Origin: Neobacillus drentensis NBRC 102427
GTDB taxonomy: Bacteria; Bacillota; Bacilli; Bacillales; Cytobacillaceae
NCBI RefSeq assembly: GCF_001591445.1
Contig: NZ_BCUX01000040.1
Location: 1-45,392 of the forward strand
Reading direction: 5' to 3'
DNA length: 45,392 bases
The translations under genes and the position numbers were made by a program. Shown piece after piece: positions 19,676 to 28,151 of this stretch. Position 1 is the first letter of the stretch; every line of letters starts with the position of its first letter. A model generated the notes under the pieces. That model made no database searches and had not been told where the DNA came from. It saw only the letters and a program-made list of their open reading frames with translations.

Positions 19676-19979
19676 GTCAATGATGGGGATAATAACAAGT
19701 TGTCTTTGTGTATCCAGATTATCTTAATTCAATAGTATAACTGTGAATTCTTAACATTTTAATTCGTAATATAGTAGTTTATTAGTTTAATCTCTTAGGA
19801 AATAATATTATTAAAACAAAAGAGATTATTCTAGGAAAATGAGAAAGAGCCCTGTTGCAAGTAATATAGTTCTTTTCCATATCCATTTGCACTCCTGTCT
19901 ATTTAAAACTTTATCCATTTTATAAATAAAACGTTTATATTCAATTACTCCTTCTTAACCTATTTCCTTTTCCAAATAT

Positions 19980-20024
19980 GGGACCATTCCAAAGTAAATT
20001 GAAAATTGACTTTGGAATGGTCCC
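19980..20024. repeat. Perfect 16-bp inverted repeat
   Basis: GGGACCATTCCAAAGT (19980-19995) and ACTTTGGAATGGTCCC (20009-20024) enclose 13 bases. It lies 65 bases past the stop of the small HEPN gene. There is no T-tract on either side, so it is not a standard intrinsic terminator; a factor-dependent terminator, mRNA-stabilising hairpin or repeat element would fit. The surrounding gap (19676-20088) otherwise shows only a weak 30-codon frame with a hydrophobic stretch. Confidence 0.6.
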
Positions 20025-20088
20025 TAAATGTTATGATATAAAATTGTAATCTTAAAAAAGAATGACAAACATTATTTTATGAGCACTT

Positions 20089-20478
20089 CTAAAACCATTC
20101 ACTCAAATTTTTACATACATTCATGACAAACTCCCTTGATTCTTTTGCTCTTTTTAAAGTGACAAATTGTCCATGTGCTGGGGGATTACGATATTTTTTT
20201 AATAACTCAGTATTTGTTACATTTGAAAACTCCCCTGTCTCAAGTGCAACTAGTCCTTTTTCATTAATGAAGGGTTTCATCGCTTCAAACAACGTAGTCT
20301 TGATTTGAAAATCATCCCCTTCAAATCTCGAACTAGCTAATTTGCCAAACATGAAACCAAGTGTCCCTAATTCTACACCGCTTTTTACACCATTCTTAAC
20401 GGATAATAAATTGTTTACCGTAGATTTCCAAATCTTTTTTATCTTCTCCTTTTCTAATTTTTCAATTTCCTTGTTCAA
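20089..20478 (-). CDS. Small HEPN-domain protein (putative RNase/toxin)
   Basis: The product is 129 aa, starting at TTG 20478, three bases after the stop of the upstream TPR-like gene, so translation is probably coupled; the ribosome binding site is weak. The HEPN signature is KYRNPPAHG, with R97, N98 and H102 (R-x4-H), followed by a helix with basic residues (VTLKRAKESREFV). The central GVELGTLGFMFGKLA segment packs like the first HEPN helices. HEPN proteins of this size are often metal-independent RNase toxins held in check by a partner. The natural partner here is the TPR-like protein encoded just upstream, which makes a two-gene toxin-antitoxin or abortive-infection unit plausible. The conserved motif is seen directly; RNase activity is inferred. 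Confidence 0.7.
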   Translation of the reverse strand: MNKEIEKLEKEKIKKIWKSTVNNLLSVKNGVKSGVELGTLGFMFGKLASSRFEGDDFQIKTTLFEAMKPFINEKGLVALETGEFSNVTNTELLKKYRNPPAHGQFVTLKRAKESREFVMNVCKNLSEWF

Positions 20479-20481
20479 TTT

Positions 20482-22116
20482 TTAAAACTCTAATTTTTGT
20501 ACAGTTGGCTTAATAAGCTTTTCATTGAATTCTAGCTCAATTATTCTAAAGTAGCCTAAGCAGAGCATACCCGCATCATGCCACTTATGATTAAGTGTTG
20601 TCATGTATAGATACAAATTCTCACTTGAACGCCATGCTTGTTTACCCATCGGGGATAAAAACGACAGCCATTGAATGTGATCCATTTTCTTTTGAATCTC
20701 TAATTTCTTTTCTTTAAATTCTGGAAATGTATTTAAAAACATTTCCAAACCTTTTTTTAAGGTAATATTTGATTCAGGACATTCTGTATAAGCAAGTAAG
20801 ATGATTTCATATTGAATGATTCTTGGCTGTACCACGATTAAATTCATAAAAGCAACAACCAAATCCACATAGAGTTCAGGATTGAGGCGATAGCACAAGC
20901 GAAATCCCTCTAAAATTAGTGCGGGTGTTAACGAAATAGATGGCTGCCACAAATATTTAAGTAAGGGCAGTTCATATCCCTCAGATTGTATCTCTTTTGA
21001 TGAGAAGTCCGTGTAGTTTTCTATGGCGATTTTTAGACGGTCATCTACTTCTTCATATAATTCTTGAGAAATCGTTTGCTGATCATATTTAAATTGCGCC
21101 GCTGCAGATAATTGAATACTTTTTTCCTTATCTCGTTCAATGTAATCTGCAATTAAATAACAAGAACTAATTAAAAATTGCTCATGATCTTGGGTCCGAT
21201 CTTCTATATCTATACATTGATAATCCTCATACCTTAACATTTTTTGGTCAATTTCTACTACTGCATCAATTGAAAGAATCAGCTTTTGCATTAGGTATTT
21301 ATAATAAGTCTTAGATATTCTAATTGAATTATTAGATATTAATTCAAGTTGATCCATCATCTGCTTTGAATCACCTTTGAAAGCAAATATCTCAAGTTCT
21401 ATTTGTTTTACCTTTTCGTTGTATCTACTTTTAGGGTTTATTTCCTGGAAACATGTTAATGATCTATCATATTCTTTTACTTCATAATATGCATATCCTT
21501 CTAGAAATAGTATTTCATCTGTGGAACTAGAAGCTTGCATTTTACCTAGAGATTTGAATGCATCATACTCTTCTTTCCGTTTAAGGTAATAAAATATTTG
21601 GTCCCTTAAACCTTCCGGCACTGGTTGTGTTGTGATCTCATCTTTATTAGTACGATATTTTAGGATGTATTGCGAGTAATGTATAAAATATCCTAATAGT
21701 AATTTATACTTATGAAAGCTTGATAGAAATTTCTTATTTGTTATTTCTTTAGGTAACGCTTCATTCATTTCCTTCTTATAAGTAAGCATCTTAATAAATA
21801 ACACAAAATTTTTCTTTATCAACTTATCTTCAGTTAAGTCTTTAGGAAAATCCTGTACAATAGCACGACTAAACATATAATAATTTGGTGGTTGCTGATT
21901 TCCTTTTGGCACTGGAGCTGAATTGTCAATTAAATATAAGTCGAGATACAATTCAATGCGTTCGTTAAATGTTAAATCTTTTACCAATGGGGAAATTCCA
22001 ACATAACTATCAAAAATTTGTTTTAAAGGTTCATTTTCATACTCTTAATGTATTGTTTTTCTACTCTTTAATTGCCCTACAAATTTTGGCTTACGCTTGC
22101 TTTTTTTCTTACTCAT
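20482..22116 (-). pseudogene. TPR-like partner of the HEPN protein, leader interrupted by TAA
   Basis: The long open part (20482-21987, 501 aa from TTG) is helical. A TPR-like pair lies around residues 155-185 (EILFLEGYAYYEVKEYDRSL). The frame continues upstream without a shift to ATG 22116: MSKKKSKRKPKFVGQ, a basic leader of 23 codons, then TAA at 22045-22047, then a further protein-like stretch (EYENEPLKQIFDSYVG) before the TTG. CAA, AAA or GAA would differ from TAA by one base, so this looks like a nonsense mutation in an otherwise intact gene. The first downstream in-frame ATG is about 38 codons past the TTG. If the TTG is used, a nearly full-length protein is still made. It is followed after three bases by the small HEPN gene. 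Confidence 0.6.
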
Positions 22117-22254
22117 AAAAACCCCGCTATATAATTTAATTTGTTTCATTTCTATACTGACAATATTTAATAGTATAATAAAAATTATCCATAATTAGAT
22201 AAAAAAATATCACCATTATTGATATCTAGATTAAGAAAATTATCATTATACTTT

Positions 22255-22306
22255 CCCCCACATAAAGGCATTACATAAGATTCTTTATATTACTCTTTTA
22301 AGAATA
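22255..22306. repeat. Repeat shared with the DUF1643 upstream region, copy 1
   Basis: CCCCCACATAAAGGC is identical at 22256-22270 and 39854-39868, and the next 35 bases are about 80% alike by eye (ACATAAGATTC versus ATATAAGTTTC, then TTACTCTTTTAAGA versus TTACTCTTTGAAGA). The second copy is the 5' leader of the DUF1643 gene, including its ribosome binding site. Here no gene follows, so this may be an orphaned promoter/leader or a dispersed repeat. Confidence 0.55.
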
Positions 22307-22369
22307 TTTCCTTTGCTTCTTGTACAAAGATTCATTGCCGTATCCAAACTTTTTCCTTGGTATATCCAT
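22298..22369 (-). CDS. Possible 23-aa peptide
   Basis: ATG 22369 follows GGGGAG with 6-base spacing and opens a 23-codon frame (MDIPRKKFGYGNESLYKKQR...), a basic peptide with no recognised family. The good start signal is the only support; the surrounding DNA looks degraded and the frame overlaps a repeat. It may be a fragment. Confidence 0.2.
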   Translation of the reverse strand: MDIPRKKFGYGNESLYKKQRKYS

Positions 22370-22820
22370 TGGCAACTCCCCATTTTTCAGCTTTAGTCTC
22401 TACTTATTAAACACATTTAGTTAGATAAGTTACTTCCTTGGTCACCGTCGTTTCCCTGTTAACTGCGTTACCTTTAACAAGTTTCCTAAATAATACTTTA
22501 AGCCCCGACCTCTTAAAAGGGGAGGGCTAATTTACGCTTACCGTTGAAATGCCCTTTAATCGTTCGATTAAAAGTGCAACAAATAGACTTTTACCTGTTA
22601 TCTAGAAATAATCTTGTCGATGGAAGTTCAGCGTTAAAAAGAAAATTTGGGTTCAAAGCTTTTTTTCCATAATAAACAAAAGCTCATAAGCCTACGTTCC
22701 CTTCCTTAATATACTGTGTGTAGATTACGCCACCATTGATCTAGATTTCTCCTAGTGGATTCACCTGGGCTTAGAGTCTTCTCTCCTTACCATCAAAGTC
22801 AGTCCTCTGCATGACCACAT

Positions 22821-25800
22821 TTATAATTCAACTTCATCTAATACTTTACTAACCAATTTTAAGGATTCGATATTTCGCAGCAAGTAAGGCACGCAAGTAT
22901 AAATTATTCTTTTCCCAGATTTTCTATATTTAAATAAGACGGTAATTAATTGCTGTGCATAATACGTTTTTTCCTTATAGGATAGCGGAAGTGACTTCAA
23001 CAATAATCCTAATTGTGGACCTGCATCTTTAAATCTACTTGCTTTGAAATGGTGGCTGGCAATAACTTGTAAACATTGTTCTCTAAGGCGTTCGTTTTTA
23101 AGTTTTTGAAACAATTCCTCTATGAGCGGGAAATCTTCCAATTGAACAATCTCTTTCATCAATTGTGTGATTTCTGTATTTCTGTTCATCACTATTAAAC
23201 TATAAGAGACCTCTTCATTAATCGACTGCATGGCCGTCTGTAATAGCACTTTGATCATTGCTTTATCTTGCTTTTTCTTGTAATAAGCTAACATGCTTTT
23301 GAAGTGGTGGTCGATGATGCCTTGATTTTGCACAATACTTTGTTCCTCTTTAGAAGATACAAGCGGCAAGAATCTGTGCATATATAATAACTCCAGATGA
23401 ACCATCCACTTTTTTTGCTTCCATTCAACTTCTACATATTGTTGTTGCCATTCCTGTACATCTATTGGATTTATTTGTTTGCAAGCCTGCTGATTAAGTT
23501 GATTAATAGAAGTCAAGGTGAACTCTACATTATCCCACTGATTCTCATGAATAAAGTAACCAGCGAGCGCATTGTAACATTGGTTCAGTCTATGCAGTTT
23601 CTGAAGTGAATATCTACTGCTGATTTTCCTGTTCTCAACTAATCGTTCATAAGAATGGACTAAAGCAAAAATAGGTTGTAACAGCTCCTCATTTTTTGTA
23701 AGGATAGCTAAATAGCTACACCCTAAGACGACTTCATTCTCATTCTCAGAGGATTTTAAATAGTCTTCATACCCCATTGTTAAAGCATGGTTCTTTAACT
23801 CATATACAAATAAAGGACTCTGTAACCAACCTGGATATGGCAGAAAATCATCATAACGTCTATACGTAATAGCCGATAGTAATTGAAATGCTATTTCTAT
23901 ACGGTCTGTAGAAGCAAAATAAACGATGAGATCCTCGATATGGTTTCTTAATGTAAATTTAACTCTCTTTAATGGATCCTTTACACCAAACCCATACAAA
24001 GTGCTTAATATGTTTTTTTCTTGGAGTAATTTTAACCAAGGCTCGATAGATAACTGTTGATTATCTAAATAGCGTATATAATCCACCGTAAAAAAGTGTG
24101 GAAGACATTTTGGCTCACCAATAAGTGTGTTAACCTGCATGCTGTTGCGTGTGTGTAAATAATAATCCAGTTTCGTTTCCTTGTTATATCTCACTGTCAT
24201 AGAAGCAACTCTTTGTTCCTCCAAGAGATGAACTAACTCCTCTTCTAGAAGCTGCAAACCTTGTTCTATATACATTTGAGAAAAGAACAGACGAATGACG
24301 TATGCAAAATCATTGCGTGGCTTTCTACGAATCTGTGGCAACCATTCAGAGATATAGTTAAACGATGTACTTGGAGATTCTTCTTCAATAAGTCGTCTTA
24401 CCGTATACCAACCCTTTTCTTGATGATACTCACGATCATACTTTCGCTCACTATATTCAACATCCTCTGTGGTGTCTTCCTCTGAATAGAAGAATCCATC
24501 AAATGAACGACCTTCCCTTAATTTTATTCGCCGTTCGAAAAGTTTTTCCATTATTCGTTTACTATCCTCATCTTCAATCAGCATGACACATTTCTCATAT
24601 AAAGGCTTCGGCCATGGGTAACGCATTTGACCAACCCGATTTCGGACGATTGTATCAATATTATTTGCAAGTAAGAAGTTTACTTGTTCGTTATGTCCAA
24701 GTACATAATGTGCATAAATGACATCACATAGTAGTTTTTCATATTCAGCATGCTCTAAAATGATTGATTCGACGTTTAGTAAATCTTTTTCAGCTAAATC
24801 AACATAACCATACTCAATACAAGTTAAAATCCAATCAATCCGAACCGGTAACGTTACTTTTTCATGCTCTATATCATGGAAATATCGCTCGACTAAAATG
24901 ACTTCACTCAAACTTTCAAAATTAATACTAAGAAGCAATTCCTCGTAGTCCAGGCAATTTGTTCGCTGTTTTAATTCGACTAAATTCAAATTTGTTTCTT
25001 TTTCTAAGCGAAACAACTGAATATTAGAGAGATAATCTGTCAAATCAACAACTGCAGTTGGTCTAGATAACTGCTCAACGACTCGAAGGACCAAATCATA
25101 TTGTTTTTCATAAACAAATAAATACAGGATATACATGTAGACAACCTGTTGTTTTTCAGGTGTAAGAAGTGGAATATAAGCAAATAACCTTTTGGAGTCC
25201 TCATCTGAAATTGGTTGATCTTGCAATAATTCCAATACAATCTCGTCAATATTCGCTAACATTTTTTTCATTTGTGTTACTAATGATTTTACCAATGTGA
25301 TGTCGTCGCACCGTTCTATAGCTAAACTGAATAATTGGATGGTATATTCCAGCGTCTGCGTATGTTCTAGTTGCGCATTCAAATATGCTTGATTTTGAAC
25401 AAGTTGGATGAATTGCCGACGCATATCTGCTCGATATTCAGCAACTTTATATAATTCTGCTAAATGATAGCTATAATACTGTAATGGATAATGCGATTTC
25501 GTTTCATAGTTTAATACGATTGACTCAAAGTTTTCACAGTATTTCAGCAGCCGAACATGCGCTTGAATGACAAGTTCTTTTAATTTGGGGGTATCAACTA
25601 AAAATTCTCGGAAACTCTCGTGAAATAAATAATAGGAACCATTATTGATTGTCAGAACTTCTAATATTTCATCCGCTGTTTCTTGAACATCATCTTGAAG
25701 TAACTCTTTTAATTCTCGTTCTGTTAAAGCTCGCCCACTTGTTGCGATAAACATCAAAAAGTTTTTCGGTTGTTGCGTCTTAGCCAGGCGATTCCACATC

Positions 25801-27572
25801 TTATTATAAAAATCTTCAATACGCTGCGGCAACTTCTTAATATCATTTTGAGGAACTTCCCCATTGGCAATTGCCTTAGCAAGCAGATTTACATATAATG
25901 CATTCCCTTTTGCTGTTTCTTTAATTTGTTTTACATAAAAATCATTATCAAGTTCATATTTACTAACCATTTTCCATAACAGCGCGCGAATATCATCCTC
26001 TTGGAGCCCTTCCAACGGGCGCTCAAGTTTATGACCTTCAATGTGCCGTACAAAATTGATAACGTCTTTGGTCGTTCTAGATGAATAATAAACAAATAGA
26101 TTATGTAGTTCTTGGTATGGCAGTAATAAATAATTGGATAAACTTACTTCATCAAGCCCATCAATAATGAACACAAGTTTTATTTGCTTCTTTGCTAACT
26201 TTTCACTCGCTTCTTTTATCAGCAGCAGCACACTTGTATGCTGTTCTTCCAGCGGTTGATGGTAATCAAATGTCACCTGGCTGTATGGTTCGAGTGCCGA
26301 CTTCAATTGCTTGTAAAAATGCTGAATATGATTATATTCATTCCCTCTTTTAAAATAATATTCAATGCAAACATGTTGGTGCTGACCTTTTAATTGCTCA
26401 GCAAAGCGTGTAGCAAGAGCAGATTTTCCTGAACCCGGTTCTCCTTGCATGATATAAAATCCGCTTTCCCTATTCAGAAAATCTGTCATTTTTTTTAACT
26501 CATCTTTACGTCCAACAAAATCTGCTAATAAATAATCAATCAAATAGATAAACTTATCCATCCAAGGGCTTGCAGTCTTCTTCCAATTCGCAATATTAAT
26601 AATGCGCTCAAAATCTGCATAGGATTGGTCATCTTTTACTTGGGAAGCTGTTGGATAATGCAATTGCGATATGATGGAATTACGCTTCTTTAGTTGTAAA
26701 TCATTAAAGAATAATAAAGAGGATTGATCTTTAATTTTGTCTGAATAAAACAGCAATGGAAACAAATCGATATATTCCCCGTACGAATCAATTAAATAAG
26801 GGCGGTCATTTGATAGTTCTTTTTTATACGGGGCCACTCTACATTCTTGGCCATCTATATGTGACAAACATTTGCCTTTTTCGAATACAACAATTGCTGT
26901 TTGTTGAAAAAATGGAGAATTTAACATTCCACATAACACTGGCCAATATTTTTCAATATCTGCTTTACAATCTTCTTCTGATGGTACAGCCCCATGTGCA
27001 TATTTATTTCTCAGTTTAATCATTGATAAATAATCTTTTTCAGGTTGGTCGATTGCTATATTAAAAGAATGAAAATCACCATAAAAATGAGGATAAAATA
27101 TCTCCATTAAATAGTCCTTTTCATTTTCAATTAACACATCTCGTAACTTCACAGCACCTTTAACCAAACCAAAGTTATCATTAAATAATTTTTCGTACAT
27201 TAAATGATATTGTCTATATTGTGAATCATATTGATAAAGTCTCTCAATATCTTTAACCAGTTTGTATAATTGCGTGTATTTGGGTTGTGTTAGGGTACGA
27301 GGGAAAATCAAATCATAAAATATGGTTCTGCTAAATAATTGCCAATGGCCAAGAGCAGGACGCTCAATGGACCTTGCGATAATGGCCTTAACCGCATCAC
27401 TAACCTCACGTTCTTTAAAATAATATCCCATCAACGAAACAGCATAGGTTTTGACGACCACTTCAAATAAATCTATCAATCGATGAATTTTACGAAATTG
27501 GCTATTTAATTCGCTTTTATACTCGTTAATCATTCTTTGGATTTGGGGATGTTGGGTATGTATGGGTTCCAT
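22821..27572 (-). CDS. Large HEPN-STAND NTPase (1583 aa), likely defence protein
   Basis: I start at ATG 27572 because AGGAGG lies 8 bases upstream; the open frame extends 32 codons further, but that stretch contains promoter-like TATAAT. Residues 1-215 form a HEPN-like domain: RKIHRLIDLFEVVVK (27-41) and KLRNKYAHG with R188, N189 and H193 (R-x4-H). A LFPLLFYSDK...LLFFNDLQLK segment (about 270-295) resembles the linker of the 1249-aa neighbour. The STAND core follows: Walker A GEPGSGKSAL (377-386), Walker B LVFIIDGLDEV (466-476), and a winged helix ending in YYLFHESFREFLVD. The remaining 900 residues look all-helical and repeat-like, suited to ligand sensing. It is transcribed alone. Ligand-triggered RNase activity is an inference from the families. 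Confidence 0.78.
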   Translation of the reverse strand: MEPIHTQHPQIQRMINEYKSELNSQFRKIHRLIDLFEVVVKTYAVSLMGYYFKEREVSDAVKAIIARSIERPALGHWQLFSRTIFYDLIFPRTLTQPKYTQLYKLVKDIERLYQYDSQYRQYHLMYEKLFNDNFGLVKGAVKLRDVLIENEKDYLMEIFYPHFYGDFHSFNIAIDQPEKDYLSMIKLRNKYAHGAVPSEEDCKADIEKYWPVLCGMLNSPFFQQTAIVVFEKGKCLSHIDGQECRVAPYKKELSNDRPYLIDSYGEYIDLFPLLFYSDKIKDQSSLLFFNDLQLKKRNSIISQLHYPTASQVKDDQSYADFERIINIANWKKTASPWMDKFIYLIDYLLADFVGRKDELKKMTDFLNRESGFYIMQGEPGSGKSALATRFAEQLKGQHQHVCIEYYFKRGNEYNHIQHFYKQLKSALEPYSQVTFDYHQPLEEQHTSVLLLIKEASEKLAKKQIKLVFIIDGLDEVSLSNYLLLPYQELHNLFVYYSSRTTKDVINFVRHIEGHKLERPLEGLQEDDIRALLWKMVSKYELDNDFYVKQIKETAKGNALYVNLLAKAIANGEVPQNDIKKLPQRIEDFYNKMWNRLAKTQQPKNFLMFIATSGRALTERELKELLQDDVQETADEILEVLTINNGSYYLFHESFREFLVDTPKLKELVIQAHVRLLKYCENFESIVLNYETKSHYPLQYYSYHLAELYKVAEYRADMRRQFIQLVQNQAYLNAQLEHTQTLEYTIQLFSLAIERCDDITLVKSLVTQMKKMLANIDEIVLELLQDQPISDEDSKRLFAYIPLLTPEKQQVVYMYILYLFVYEKQYDLVLRVVEQLSRPTAVVDLTDYLSNIQLFRLEKETNLNLVELKQRTNCLDYEELLLSINFESLSEVILVERYFHDIEHEKVTLPVRIDWILTCIEYGYVDLAEKDLLNVESIILEHAEYEKLLCDVIYAHYVLGHNEQVNFLLANNIDTIVRNRVGQMRYPWPKPLYEKCVMLIEDEDSKRIMEKLFERRIKLREGRSFDGFFYSEEDTTEDVEYSERKYDREYHQEKGWYTVRRLIEEESPSTSFNYISEWLPQIRRKPRNDFAYVIRLFFSQMYIEQGLQLLEEELVHLLEEQRVASMTVRYNKETKLDYYLHTRNSMQVNTLIGEPKCLPHFFTVDYIRYLDNQQLSIEPWLKLLQEKNILSTLYGFGVKDPLKRVKFTLRNHIEDLIVYFASTDRIEIAFQLLSAITYRRYDDFLPYPGWLQSPLFVYELKNHALTMGYEDYLKSSENENEVVLGCSYLAILTKNEELLQPIFALVHSYERLVENRKISSRYSLQKLHRLNQCYNALAGYFIHENQWDNVEFTLTSINQLNQQACKQINPIDVQEWQQQYVEVEWKQKKWMVHLELLYMHRFLPLVSSKEEQSIVQNQGIIDHHFKSMLAYYKKKQDKAMIKVLLQTAMQSINEEVSYSLIVMNRNTEITQLMKEIVQLEDFPLIEELFQKLKNERLREQCLQVIASHHFKASRFKDAGPQLGLLLKSLPLSYKEKTYYAQQLITVLFKYRKSGKRIIYTCVPYLLRNIESLKLVSKVLDEVEL

Positions 27573-28048
27573 AATGCTGCCTCCTACTTTCAAGGAAACC
27601 ATGAGGAATATTCTCCTGTTTCCTAGTATTATAGTACTAATTATAAAGTATAAATCTATTGAAATCATACTACCATTTTTATTTAACTACCTATTTGACA
27701 ACACTCTTTGGATTTTAACACTAACCTAGATATTTTTCTTAAAGTGCGAAAGTTTGTATTGACTTAAATAATCTAAGGTACCATGGGTGTGTTAGCAGTT
27801 AAGTTAAACCAGTGCACATAGTCTGTAAACTCACTGTGTAACTCATTTTACTTGATTTGACAAAATGATCCAATTAAACAATAAAGACCATTTGTCTCTG
27901 AATACTAGATAATATAGAAGCCTTTTATTCATATTAACTTGAGGATATTATGTAAAAGACTATGAATTTTTATGCCATTCTTCCGTTGAATATTTAAAAA
28001 ATACATATTGTTTCTCTTTCTGAAGTTTTCATTTCAGACAAAATTAAA
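27573..28048. other. Gap upstream of the 1583-aa STAND gene
   Basis: AT-rich, no gene seen. On the minus strand a TATAAT (ACTATAATACT) about 50 bases upstream of ATG 27572 is a plausible -10 box, with only weak -35 candidates. Nothing else stands out. Confidence 0.4.
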
Positions 28049-28080
28049 CTACCTGTCCCAATTTAATAGGGAACAGGTAG
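28049..28080 (-). terminator. Terminator of the McrB/DUF2357/DUF3800 operon
   Basis: CTACCTGT (28049-28056) pairs with ACAGGTAG (28073-28080), extended by CCC/GGG after a one-base bulge, followed on the minus strand by TTTAATTTT. It lies about 70 bases past the DUF3800-like stop codon and separates that operon from the STAND gene. Confidence 0.75.
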
Positions 28081-28151
28081 CTTTGGTATTTTTTCTATTG
28101 TCTCATATTAATAGGATAATCTCTGTCATTCTGAAGTGTTTTTATAAACCA

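Larger units (their letters stand above)
22117..22820. other. Degraded gap upstream of the TPR/HEPN pair
   Basis: About 700 bases with no clear gene. It holds a 50-base repeat shared with 39854-39905 (at 22255-22306), a 23-codon frame with a good ribosome binding site (22298-22369), an imperfect GC-rich hairpin (22501-22528, AGCCC...GGGCT) and a palindrome TTTAATCG-TT-CGATTAAA at 22555-22572 that could be an operator. The mixture suggests insertion-sequence scar tissue, but I cannot name an element. Confidence 0.4.

Noticed and set aside
19840..19910. 30-codon hydrophobic minus-strand frame (KRTILLATGLFLIFLE), possible small membrane toxin
   Set aside because: Its ATG has no properly spaced ribosome binding site and no antisense RNA-like partner is visible; too weak to call.
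22480..22800. Possible IS200/IS605-type end with GC-rich hairpins
   Set aside because: Only imperfect hairpins are present; no transposase or TnpB text could be read in any frame.
27573..27668. N-terminal extension of 32 residues on the 1583-aa protein
   Set aside because: A strong AGGAGG precedes ATG 27572, and the extension contains promoter-like TATAAT sequence and no ribosome binding site.
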